Source: Chloroflexota bacterium
GTDB taxonomy: Bacteria > Chloroflexota > Dehalococcoidia > SpSt-223
Assembly (NCBI GenBank): GCA_023512725.1
Contig: JAILZB010000007.1
Location: forward strand, 1 to 38,012
DNA: 38,012 nucleotides
Reading direction: 5' to 3'
The position numbers and the translations under genes were made by a program. Below, in pieces: positions 8,624-15,701 of this stretch; the first letter of the stretch is position 1; every line of letters begins with the position of its first letter. The notes below the pieces were generated by a model. That model was not told the DNA's origin and searched no databases. It was given only the letters and a program-made list of their open reading frames with translations.

Positions 8624-10119
8624 TAGACTGCCTCGCTCGCCGGTAACTCCCCTGCTCGCCCGTTCACCTGGCTTGCCTGCTCGGCGCGGGCCAGCCGTGC
8701 CTGCACCAGCGCGACCTCACGGCGAAGGCGGGTCAGGTCGCGGTCGATGGCGGCGATCGCTTCGTCGGTGAAGTCGTTCTGGCTACGCACCACGAGTTCG
8801 CCGAGCGCCGTCTCGAGGGCAACCAGGTCGAGCTCGAGCAAGTCGACCCGAGGCTCCAGCCGCTGGGCGCGCTCATCGACACCTTCGAGGGCCGATTCCA
8901 GGGTGCGGATCAGGTGCGTCAGCCGCTCGAGCAGCACTTCGTACTCGCTGGCCCAGCGCTCGAATGTCGCGAGCACCGCTTGATTGTAGCGGTCTTGCTG
9001 CTCCAGCACGGGGAGGAACGACCAGCGGATGACCAGCCAGCTCGCCGTGCGGAGCAGGCCGAGGAGCAGCGGCAGTGGCCGGCGCTCCGGGGGGACGATC
9101 GGCGGGCCGACCACCCGCCACCCCTGCCGTAGCGGGTCGAGGCCCTGCTGGAAGTCCCGGGCGCGCGCGGGGTGGAACAGGCGGCGCAAGCCCGGCAGGC
9201 GCTGGGGTGACCGGGGGGGCTCCAGCCGCAGCAACTGGCGGTAGTAGGGGAGGAGGGTCGGGCGCTCGCGGGCGACCTCGCTGCTCAGCTCCCGGTACAC
9301 GGTGGTGAGGGCCCGCTGCTCCCGCCAGGAGGCCAGGGTGGGAAAACGGGCGGCTTCTGCAGCCGCGAACGTCCGGAAGGCGCGCTCGTCGGAGTGCTTC
9401 AGGACGTAGCGCAAGCGGCCGCGGTGATAGGCGACATAATACTGCTCACTGAGCCGGCCGAGGGTGGTCGATTCGTGGTGGATGGCGCGGACCTCTGGCC
9501 GGTAGACCACTCGCCAGCCGGCGGCCCGCAGGCGGTGGCAGAGGTCAACCTCCTCGAAGTAGCCTGGCCAGAAGCGCTCATCGAGCAGCCCGACCTCCTC
9601 CAGGGCAGTGCGGCGGAGCCCCATCACGGCCCCGGTGACGTATTCGACCTCGCGTGGCTGGTCGAACTGCCCCAGGTCGAACGTGCCGTGGCCGTAGTGC
9701 TGGCCAAGCGCAAGCGGCCATTCGAGGTACCCTCCCGCGTGCTGGAGGCGGAGCCGGTCGGGGAAGAGCAACTTCGCGCCGACTGCCCCCACGCGGGCAT
9801 CCTCAGCAAAGGCGGCCGCCAGCTGGGCGAGGGCATCCGGCTCGAGCACTACGTCCTGGTTGAGCAGCACCAGGAGGGGAGCGCTCGCCTGGGCGATGCC
9901 CCGGTTCATCCCCCCCGCAAAGCCCAGGTTCCGTTCGTTGCGGATGAGGGGCAGGTCGGGATGGCTGCGGGCGACGAGCTCAGCCGTGCCGTCGGTCGAG
10001 GCGTTATCGACGACGATGATCTCGCACTCGCGGAGGGTCTGGACCCGCAAGGCGGCGAGGCAGGGGCCGACGAAGGCGGCGCCGTTCCAGCATAGGACGA
10101 TCGCGCTTACCGTCGGCAC
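8623..10119 (-). CDS. Rhamnosyltransferase-like GT2 fused to a long coiled-coil tail
   Basis: First gene of the minus-strand glycan operon, 498 residues, GTG start at 10119. Residues 1-260 form a GT-A domain of the rhamnosyl/galactofuranosyl-transferase kind: IVLCWNG, VDNASTDGT, NLGFAGGMNRGI, the metal-binding NQDVVLEPDA and the acceptor-side FFEEVDLCHR-like FEEVDLCHRLRAAGW. Residues 270-340 are less conserved. From about 345 the amphipathic segment LLRTASWLVIRWSFLPVLEQQDRYN leads into more than 110 residues of heptad-like coiled coil, the same arrangement as in the protein at 3040-3714. The enzyme probably adds a deoxyhexose to a lipid-linked glycan; the coiled coil may hold an assembly complex together (inference). 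Confidence 0.87.
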   Translation of the reverse strand: MPTVSAIVLCWNGAAFVGPCLAALRVQTLRECEIIVVDNASTDGTAELVARSHPDLPLIRNERNLGFAGGMNRGIAQASAPLLVLLNQDVVLEPDALAQLAAAFAEDARVGAVGAKLLFPDRLRLQHAGGYLEWPLALGQHYGHGTFDLGQFDQPREVEYVTGAVMGLRRTALEEVGLLDERFWPGYFEEVDLCHRLRAAGWRVVYRPEVRAIHHESTTLGRLSEQYYVAYHRGRLRYVLKHSDERAFRTFAAAEAARFPTLASWREQRALTTVYRELSSEVARERPTLLPYYRQLLRLEPPRSPQRLPGLRRLFHPARARDFQQGLDPLRQGWRVVGPPIVPPERRPLPLLLGLLRTASWLVIRWSFLPVLEQQDRYNQAVLATFERWASEYEVLLERLTHLIRTLESALEGVDERAQRLEPRVDLLELDLVALETALGELVVRSQNDFTDEAIAAIDRDLTRLRREVALVQARLARAEQASQVNGRAGELPASEAV

Positions 10120-10171
10120 GCGAGCTCCGACATGGTCCTCTTCGGTCGCGGCGGGCAGGGCCGGGAAGGTG

Positions 10172-10177
10172 AGTATA
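10172..10177 (-). promoter_or_regulatory. Extended -10 element for the glycosyltransferase operon
   Basis: On the minus strand the bases read TGC followed by TATACT, an extended -10 with five of six consensus bases. No convincing -35 lies 16-18 bases upstream, as expected for extended -10 promoters. Transcription would start near 10165 and give a 5' leader of about 45 bases before the GTG at 10119. It is the only promoter-like sequence I see for the nine genes that follow. Confidence 0.5.
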
Positions 10178-10266
10178 GCAGCCGGTTGATCGGACTCCCA
10201 CCGCCCCCTAGACTCCCGCGTGCAGAAAGGCGTTGCCGGCGTGCCAGCAACCAGCCGGCGAAGGGT

Positions 10267-11265
10267 GTGGCGAGGATCGGGTCGACACGTGCGTTTTGGC
10301 TCCGCTTTGCTGCCGGTCTGGCGATCGGCCTCCTCTGCCTTGTCCTGGCGGCGCGGAGCGTCGACCTGGCGGAAGTCCTGACCCGGCTCCAGGCGACTGA
10401 CCCCGCGCTGACCGTGCTAGGGGTTGGGGCGGTTGTGCTGACGACGGTTGCCAAGGCCTGGCGGTGGGCCGCCCTCGCTGGGCTGAGCGGCCGGGCTGGC
10501 TGGGGGCTGTTCCCCGCCGTCGTCGTCGGCCAGATGATCAACACCCTGGTCCCTGCGCGCCTGGGAGACCTCGCTCGGCTCGTCCTGGGGGATAGCGCCA
10601 CCGGCTGCGGCAAGGCGTTCCTCCTCGGCACGATCGTGCTGGAGAAGCTGATCGATGGCCTCTGTGTGCTGGCGGTGGCCCTCCTCGTTCTTCCATTTCT
10701 GCAGCTGCCCGACTGGTTCGTTGCGCGCGGGCTGGACCTCGGCCTCGGGGTGGTGGCGCTGGGGATGGGCATCGGCGGGCTCGTGCTGCTGAGCGACCGG
10801 GTACTCGCCCTGGTAGCAGGGCTTCTCGGGCGGCTGCCCCTCCCCGTGGGGTGGCAGCGCTGGCTCACCCACGCAACGGCTGAGGCAGTCCGGGGCCTGG
10901 GAGCGATCGCCTCTTGGTCCCAGCGCGGGCGGGTAGCCTGGTGGTCGTTCCTCGCCTGGGCGTCGAGCATTGCCACAACCTGGCTGGTCTTGCGGGCGGT
11001 GGGCTTGGAGGTCGACGTTGGACCTGCTATCCTGGTAACGATCACCACTCAGGTCGGCGGCTCGGTGCCAATGGCGCCTGGCCGGGTGGGGGTGTTTCAT
11101 TCGCTGGTGATGGCACCGTTACTGGTGCTTGGCATCGGGACGGCGACAGCGTTGACGGCAGCAGTTGTGCTCCATCTCGTCGTCTTCGGGCCCCAACTGG
11201 TGCTCGGTATCCTGTTCCTCTGGCGCGAGAGCGTGACCCTGCGTCACTTCCCGCGCCTGAGCTGA
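10267..11265 (+). CDS. Lysylphosphatidylglycerol synthase TM-region (UPF0104) flippase-like membrane protein
   Basis: A polytopic inner-membrane protein of 332 residues if started at GTG 10267. The frame is open from 10132, but the first 45 codons are Arg/Pro-rich and unlike the family. About eight hydrophobic helices follow, with the family signatures VAKAWRWAALAGL near residue 55, the NTLVPARLGDLARLVL block (the P-x-R-x-G-D/E-x-x-R signature), LEKLIDGL, and GSVPMAPGRVGVFH near 275-290. Members of this family accompany bacterial glycan and aminoacyl-lipid clusters and are suspected lipid flippases. Position next to a glycosyltransferase operon, transcribed away from it, suggests lipid-linked sugar transport. 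Family assignment is firm, the function is inference and the start is uncertain. Confidence 0.8.
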   Translation: MARIGSTRAFWLRFAAGLAIGLLCLVLAARSVDLAEVLTRLQATDPALTVLGVGAVVLTTVAKAWRWAALAGLSGRAGWGLFPAVVVGQMINTLVPARLGDLARLVLGDSATGCGKAFLLGTIVLEKLIDGLCVLAVALLVLPFLQLPDWFVARGLDLGLGVVALGMGIGGLVLLSDRVLALVAGLLGRLPLPVGWQRWLTHATAEAVRGLGAIASWSQRGRVAWWSFLAWASSIATTWLVLRAVGLEVDVGPAILVTITTQVGGSVPMAPGRVGVFHSLVMAPLLVLGIGTATALTAAVVLHLVVFGPQLVLGILFLWRESVTLRHFPRLS

Positions 11266-11330
11266 CTGGAGCAGGTGCCGGCACGCCGCGCGCCTCGTCA
11301 GGACGCGCACACCGCAGACAGGGAGGAAGA

Positions 11331-12815
11331 ATGCCACGCTCTTTCCGCCGGGTCCTGGCTGCGCTTGGCATCGGGCTGGTTGCGCTTCAGCCGGGTGTGA
11401 GCCAGCCACTCAGCCAGGCCCAAGCACCGGACCGGCAGTACCTGCCGCTGGTGCTCCTGCGTGACCCTGCTCCCCAGAGCGCGCTGGCCGCGCTCTGGCA
11501 GAAAGGGTTCGATGGCAGGAGTGTGGCGGCGGCCCGGGCCCAAGCGAGCGGGGCCGGTCGGGTGCGTACCTTCATCGAATGGCGGGGGGTCGAGCCGGTC
11601 CAGACCGATCCCCCGAGCTACGACTGGTCCCTCTACGACGCCGAGCTGGCTGCTATCCGCCAGCGTGGCCTCGAACCGATGGTCAACCTGACCGATGCCC
11701 CGGACTGGGCTGCCTTCCCCAACTGTGGTCCCTTCCGGGATGCTAATGGTCTCGCCCGCTGGGTCGAGTTTGTCAAGGCTGCGGTCGGGCGCTACTCGGC
11801 GCCTCCCTACTCGGCGCGCTACTTTCTCCTCACCAACGAGCCCGACTTTCGGATGAAAGATCCCTTCGACCGCAATGGTGGCGGCTGGGGGGGTGGCTGC
11901 TGGGGCAATAACCCGGTGGCGTTCGGGGAGATGCTGCGCGCCACCTACAGCGCCGTCAAGCCACTCTATCCGAACGTCTTCCTCGTGATGGGGCCGCTCG
12001 CCGCCGATGGTTCGAGCAGCGACTTCAACCTGAACTTCTTCCAGGAAGTCGTCAGCCCGCTGCTCGGGAACGCCGCGAACGCCTTTGACCTGGCCGCCTT
12101 CAACTACTTCATCTTCTATCGCCAGAACTGGGAGCAGTACGGCCCGTCGGTGGTCGGCAAGGCGGAACGGTTCCGCCAGATCCTGGCTGGCCTGGGCACA
12201 CGCAAGCCAATCCTGGTCGCCGAGACCGGTGTCGTCGATGGGACCGATGACCACCAGGCGAACCTGGTTCCTCAGGTCTACACCCAGGCCCTGGCAGATG
12301 CCGGCCGCGCCACGGGGGATGGCATCCACGTCCTCGTCTGGTTCACGCTCAAAGACTATGTCGGCAGTAGCGGGGTCGAGCGCTGGGGGCTGTTGGACCT
12401 GAACGACGCCCCGAAGCCTGCCTACTTCGCCTACCGGCAGTGGGTGAACGAGCTGGCCGGGGCGACCCTGAAGGCGAACCAGAGCGAGCCGACCTACGGC
12501 ACGACGCCACCCCTGGGGGCGCGGAAGTGCAATCCCACCGCGAGCGGCTCCACCGCCTTCTGCGATACGCTCCAGCAATATCTCTTTCGGACGCCTAGCA
12601 GCACCGATAAGCTGGTAGTGTGGGTCGACCCGGGGGCGAAGGGGGGCAGCCTCTACTACACCACTCCGGCCACGCGCCTGCTCCAGTTGCCGGCCAGTGA
12701 TGTGCTGGCGGTTCGCGATCGCGCTGGCCAGCCGAAGAGCTTTCCAGTCGTTGGGGGCCAGCTCCAGGTGCTCGTGACCGAAAGCCCGCTCTACCTGGAC
12801 GTCGTCCGACGGTAA
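11331..12815 (+). CDS. Secreted clan GH-A glycoside hydrolase-like protein (GH39/GH5-like barrel)
   Basis: A 494-residue exported protein with ATG 11331 behind GGGAGGAAGA. Residues 1-30 look like a signal peptide (basic start, hydrophobic stretch, Ala/Gln-rich cleavage region). The barrel spans about residues 50-385. Glu170 in LLTNEPDF fits the acid/base at the end of strand 4, and Glu298 in ILVAETGV fits the nucleophile of strand 7, the clan GH-A pattern. The cysteine- and glycine-rich GGGWGGGCWGNN loop (about 182-193) is unusual. The last 110 residues form a separate beta-rich module with two cysteines, possibly carbohydrate binding. It probably trims or remodels an exported glycan, perhaps the product of the adjacent cluster; the substrate is unknown. 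Confidence 0.75.
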   Translation: MPRSFRRVLAALGIGLVALQPGVSQPLSQAQAPDRQYLPLVLLRDPAPQSALAALWQKGFDGRSVAAARAQASGAGRVRTFIEWRGVEPVQTDPPSYDWSLYDAELAAIRQRGLEPMVNLTDAPDWAAFPNCGPFRDANGLARWVEFVKAAVGRYSAPPYSARYFLLTNEPDFRMKDPFDRNGGGWGGGCWGNNPVAFGEMLRATYSAVKPLYPNVFLVMGPLAADGSSSDFNLNFFQEVVSPLLGNAANAFDLAAFNYFIFYRQNWEQYGPSVVGKAERFRQILAGLGTRKPILVAETGVVDGTDDHQANLVPQVYTQALADAGRATGDGIHVLVWFTLKDYVGSSGVERWGLLDLNDAPKPAYFAYRQWVNELAGATLKANQSEPTYGTTPPLGARKCNPTASGSTAFCDTLQQYLFRTPSSTDKLVVWVDPGAKGGSLYYTTPATRLLQLPASDVLAVRDRAGQPKSFPVVGGQLQVLVTESPLYLDVVRR

Positions 12816-12821
12816 CGCGCC

Positions 12822-13376
12822 TCAGGGGCTGGGGGCGCGGCCGGCCGTCTCGGCGCTGAGGGCGGCGCGCAGCAGTTCCCCCTGAGCAGCCGCGTCGGCA
12901 GTGAGGGCAGCGGCGGAGCGACCGTAGAGCGGACGGTCGAGGATGGCCAGCGGGAGGTCGGGCAGGCCAAGGAACTCGGCCTGTTCGCGGGCCAGGCTGG
13001 CCAGGCCGCGCGGGAGGAGGATCACCGCTGGGATGCCGTGGCGGGCTAATTCACTTGCGTCGCGCACACTGCGCGAAGTGCAGGTCGCTCAGTCGCCAAC
13101 TGCGATCACCGCTGCGGCAGCGTGCCGTGCGATCTGCTCCGCCCACTCGGCGGCGGGGCTCCCGGCGAGGGGAGGGCGCCGCTCGTCCTGGAAGCGCGCA
13201 CCGAGCGGGGCGAGGGCCGCCTGAGCACCGGCCAGCAGGGCCTGGCCCCAGCCAGCTGCCGGGTTCAGCATGCTATCAATGAGCACGACCGTCTGACCGG
13301 CGAGCACGCGCGGTGGTGCCAGTGACCGCCGCTGGAAGTGCCGCGCTCGGGGGTCAACCAGCTCTTCCTCCTCCAT
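12822..13376 (-). CDS. UGSC-family selenoprotein with in-frame TGA read as selenocysteine
   Basis: One 184-residue reading frame from ATG 13376 to the stop at 12822, interrupted only by TGA at 13089-13091 (residue 96). Reading it as selenocysteine gives AVGD-U-A-T-C-T-S followed by SVRDASELARHGIPAV, the hallmark of the UGSC (seleno)protein family, where U or Cys is followed two residues later by Cys (here Cys99). The N-terminal half has the expected strand GQTVVLIDSMLNPAAGWG, and the C-terminal half ends with FLGLPDLPLAILDRPLYG. A hairpin that fits bacterial SECIS rules lies directly after the TGA. The redox pair Sec96/Cys99 suggests a thiol/selenol redox enzyme, substrate unknown. The start overlaps the upstream partner gene by 23 bases. 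A true pseudogene is the alternative, but conservation on both sides of the TGA argues against it. Confidence 0.85.
13052..13091 (-). promoter_or_regulatory. SECIS-like hairpin following the selenocysteine TGA
   Basis: In the mRNA, eight bases after UGA a stem forms: CACUU (13080-13076) pairs with AAGUG (13056-13052), and CGCGC (13075-13071) pairs with GCGCG (13065-13061). The bases ACGC bulge on the 3' side. The apical loop is AGUGU, with G as its second base 20 nucleotides after UGA. This meets the known bacterial SECIS requirements (loop 16-37 bases from UGA, a G among the first loop bases, a stable upper stem). It would recruit SelB for UGA decoding. Confidence 0.75.
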
Positions 13377-14373
13377 CGAGGGCCTCCTCAATCGGCACGC
13401 AGACGCTGCGGCCGCTGCAGAAATAGATGGCGCTATAACCGCCGACCTCACCGCCAGTGACGATCAGGTGGAGTGAGGTGGGGGAGCGCACCGGGCCGAC
13501 CAGTGCGTCGGGGTCGGTCAGGGGCTCGCGGCGGGCCAACAAGGCTGCCGCCTCCAGAATGCCCAGCCCCTGCAGGCTGCCCACCCGACGTCGCCCACGC
13601 TCGAACAGCCAGGCGCGCACTTCCGCCTTGCTGAGCGGAGCGCAGAGGGTAGCATGTTCGGGGCTCATCGCGATGAGTACCTCGCCACCAAAGGCGAGGC
13701 TGTAGGTGCCAGCGATGGGGAGGGCATCGGCGATGGTGCCCAGCACCTGCTCAGCCCGCTGGGCGTGGAGCACGGCCAGGCAGAGGGGTGCGTCGGCCGC
13801 GAACAGCGTGACCGTGCTGGTCGGTGGAGAGAAGCCGCGCTCGACGTGATGGGGTGTCCAGGTGCTGGGTGCTTCGGCGATGCAGAAGCTGAACCGACCG
13901 GGATGGCCGAGCGTCTTCGGCTCCAGCCCCCCTTCCCGGCCGCCCGCGACGTTCCGCAGCACCAGGCTGAAGGCACGGCCAAGAGTGGCATTGGCCCGGG
14001 CACCCCCAGCCAGCGCGTTGGCACCCGTGGCGAACCCGAGCCGCTCGACGACCGGCCCGTTGACCAGCAGGAGCGGCCACTGCGAATGGACCGTCGTCAG
14101 CACGCTCTCGAGGTTGAAAGCCGGGTCCGCGGCCGCGCGCACGGCCGCGATCAGGACCGGAAAGTACTCCGGCCGGCAACCTGCCATCACGGCATTGGCC
14201 GCCAGCAGTTCGAAGGTGGCTTCCGCACCTGAAGGGGGGAGTACCGCAACCACCGCGTCCTCCGGCCGGCCGGCCAGCATGGCGGCGACTCGTCGCCGGG
14301 TTGGGGGCACCACCGGAAGGCCATCCGTCCAGTCGCGGGCGTAGCAGAGCTCGATCGGATCGGCCGGATCCAC
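13354..14373 (-). CDS. Uncharacterised protein coupled to the UGSC selenoprotein
   Basis: A 339-residue soluble protein with GTG start at 14373, preceded by GAGG, 10 bases after the upstream stop. I do not recognise a characterised family. It opens with RDWTDGLPVVPPTRRRVAAML, then has AANAVMAGCRPEYFPVLIAAVRAA near residues 60-80, VNGPVVERLGFATGANAL near 103-120, and GHPGRFSFCIAEAP near 155-168. These look like conserved active-site-type blocks rather than random sequence. Cysteines at about 72 and 164 and a CSGRSVC stretch near the C-terminus could take part in redox chemistry. The 23-base overlap with the downstream selenoprotein implies coupled translation and a shared pathway. It may act with that selenoprotein as a two-component enzyme; this is inference. 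Confidence 0.6.
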   Translation of the reverse strand: MDPADPIELCYARDWTDGLPVVPPTRRRVAAMLAGRPEDAVVAVLPPSGAEATFELLAANAVMAGCRPEYFPVLIAAVRAAADPAFNLESVLTTVHSQWPLLLVNGPVVERLGFATGANALAGGARANATLGRAFSLVLRNVAGGREGGLEPKTLGHPGRFSFCIAEAPSTWTPHHVERGFSPPTSTVTLFAADAPLCLAVLHAQRAEQVLGTIADALPIAGTYSLAFGGEVLIAMSPEHATLCAPLSKAEVRAWLFERGRRRVGSLQGLGILEAAALLARREPLTDPDALVGPVRSPTSLHLIVTGGEVGGYSAIYFCSGRSVCVPIEEALDGGGRAG

Positions 14374-14383
14374 CGCGCCTCGC

Positions 14384-14782
14384 TCAGCTCCCGGCTGCCG
14401 CTTCGGCCTCGACCTCTACCCGCTCACTGTAGTCGGCAATGAGCCGCTGCAGCGCCTGGACTGCTGGGTTCGTGGGGTCGTCGGCCTGCTCGGCGAGGAA
14501 AAGCATCATCCCAGCGTTGCCGTGCTCGTCCAGGAAGTCGATCTCGCCGAGAACGCGTTTGAAGCGGGGGTGCTCGCCGTAGAACAGCGAGACGGCTTTC
14601 ACCTTGTCCCGGTAGAGGTGGAACTCCTGATCACCACGGGTGAAGTTCCAACTCCGCGGGCCCAGGGTGACCTCGTCGATCTGGGTGGTGAATTCGAGGA
14701 CAGCCGTACCGTTGGATGCCACGAGGCGGACGGTTCCAAGGTCGCGCAGGCGGGGAAAGAACTCCGAAAGCTTGACTCCCAT
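14384..14782 (-). CDS. ChuX/HutX-HemS-like domain protein
   Basis: A 132-residue protein starting at ATG 14782 after a strong GGAGGGG site; the longer open frame upstream overlaps the previous gene's end and is rejected. The arrangement LRDLGTVRLVASNGTAVLEF, then FHLYRDKVKAVSLFYG, then LGEIDFLDEHGNAGMMLFL resembles one repeat of heme-utilisation proteins (ChuX/HutX/HemS), where the last block is a strand-turn-strand around FFDxxG. The heme-ligating histidine cannot be assigned. It is transcribed between an alpha/beta-hydrolase-like gene (25 bases upstream) and the unknown partner of the selenoprotein (10 bases downstream). A heme- or tetrapyrrole-binding role is possible, but the fold similarity is judged by eye only. 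Confidence 0.45.
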   Translation of the reverse strand: MGVKLSEFFPRLRDLGTVRLVASNGTAVLEFTTQIDEVTLGPRSWNFTRGDQEFHLYRDKVKAVSLFYGEHPRFKRVLGEIDFLDEHGNAGMMLFLAEQADDPTNPAVQALQRLIADYSERVEVEAEAAAGS

Positions 14783-14807
14783 GGACGCCCCTCCTTTCCC
14801 GCCCAGG

Positions 14808-15638
14808 TTAGGCGTCCCTGGCGGCGATGTCAATGCTGACATCAGTCTCTCCGGTGATAAAGGCAATCATCTCGCGGGCATAGAACTCGGGCTGGCGCCA
14901 GGGCAGCTGGCCACCGAGCCCGGGTGCCGGACGGTAAGTTGCGCTCGGCTTCATCTCGATGACGCGCGGGTCGGTGTAGGCGAGCAGGTCGTGCTCGGGG
15001 TTCAGGAGCAGGATCGGGCAAGCCAGGGCGGCCAGGCTGGGCGCTGGGTCGTGGCGAAACGCAGCGTGGTAGGCCCAATGGTAACGGTTCCAGACCTCCA
15101 GCAACTGGATGACGGCGATGGTGTTCAGCACGGGGTCATCCGGCCCCCAGATGCGCTGGTATCGCTCCCAGGCCCAGCGGAACACGGAGCCCTGCTCATC
15201 CAGCCGGAGCTCCGGCGCCCAGTCGGCCAGGTAATTGGCGCGTTCCTGCGGGGTGAGGAGCGGCACGCCAGAGAGGATGGCGCAGGAGACCCGGGCCGGC
15301 CCGGCGCGGGCCGCCACCTCGATTGCCAGCGATGCACCCGTGTGCGCCCCGCCAACCGCGAACCGGTCCACGCCCAGGACGTCGATCGCCTGGAGCAGGC
15401 GCTGGGCATACTCGGGGATCTCGAGCAGTCGGGGCGGTGGGTCGGAAAGGCCGTAGCCAGGCGTATCAAACGCCCAGACGCGGAGGCGCCCGCCCAGGAG
15501 CGGGAGCGCGCGCTGGTAAATCACGGAAGAGAGCGGCGATTCGTGGAAGAGCATCAGCGCCGGTCCGCTGGTGCCCGCCTGGCGGTAGTGGATGGCGCCG
15601 TGAGAGGTCCAGAGGTAGCCGCGCCGCACCGGTGCCAT
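14808..15638 (-). CDS. Alpha/beta-hydrolase-fold protein with His in place of the nucleophile
   Basis: A 276-residue protein with ATG 15638 behind GGGGAGG. The alpha/beta-hydrolase fold is clear: LMLFHESPLSS (oxyanion region), WAFDTPGYGLSD, the nucleophile elbow near residue 97-101, and the acid strand ILLLNPEHD with Asp217. The elbow reads G-A-H99-T-G, not G-x-Ser-x-G, and the C-terminal stretch LGGQLPWRQPEF has no histidine where the catalytic one is expected. It belongs to a subgroup with GxHTG elbows, so ordinary serine-hydrolase chemistry is unlikely; it may bind a ligand or use other residues. It lies in the operon that ends in the selenoprotein, 63 bases after the binding-protein gene. 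Confidence 0.75.
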   Translation of the reverse strand: MAPVRRGYLWTSHGAIHYRQAGTSGPALMLFHESPLSSVIYQRALPLLGGRLRVWAFDTPGYGLSDPPPRLLEIPEYAQRLLQAIDVLGVDRFAVGGAHTGASLAIEVAARAGPARVSCAILSGVPLLTPQERANYLADWAPELRLDEQGSVFRWAWERYQRIWGPDDPVLNTIAVIQLLEVWNRYHWAYHAAFRHDPAPSLAALACPILLLNPEHDLLAYTDPRVIEMKPSATYRPAPGLGGQLPWRQPEFYAREMIAFITGETDVSIDIAARDA

Positions 15639-15701
15639 TGTGCCTCCCCTTGCCTAGGGTAGCATAGCCTCCCCGGTGGCGGGCACCGCACCTGGCGCAG
15701 G

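Noticed and set aside
10107-11048. Minus-strand frames across the flippase-like gene
   Set aside because: Ser/Arg/Pro-rich shadow frames; the plus strand encodes a consistent membrane protein.
11298-12578. 426-codon minus-strand frame
   Set aside because: Antisense to the glycoside hydrolase and without a domain.
12822-13451. Reading the two frames as a pseudogene split by a nonsense mutation
   Set aside because: Both halves are in one frame, the conserved motif runs across the TGA, and a SECIS-like hairpin follows. A recent nonsense mutation would not fall exactly on the known Sec position.
14640-15662. 340-codon plus-strand frame
   Set aside because: It lies antisense to the hydrolase-fold gene and shows no family motif.
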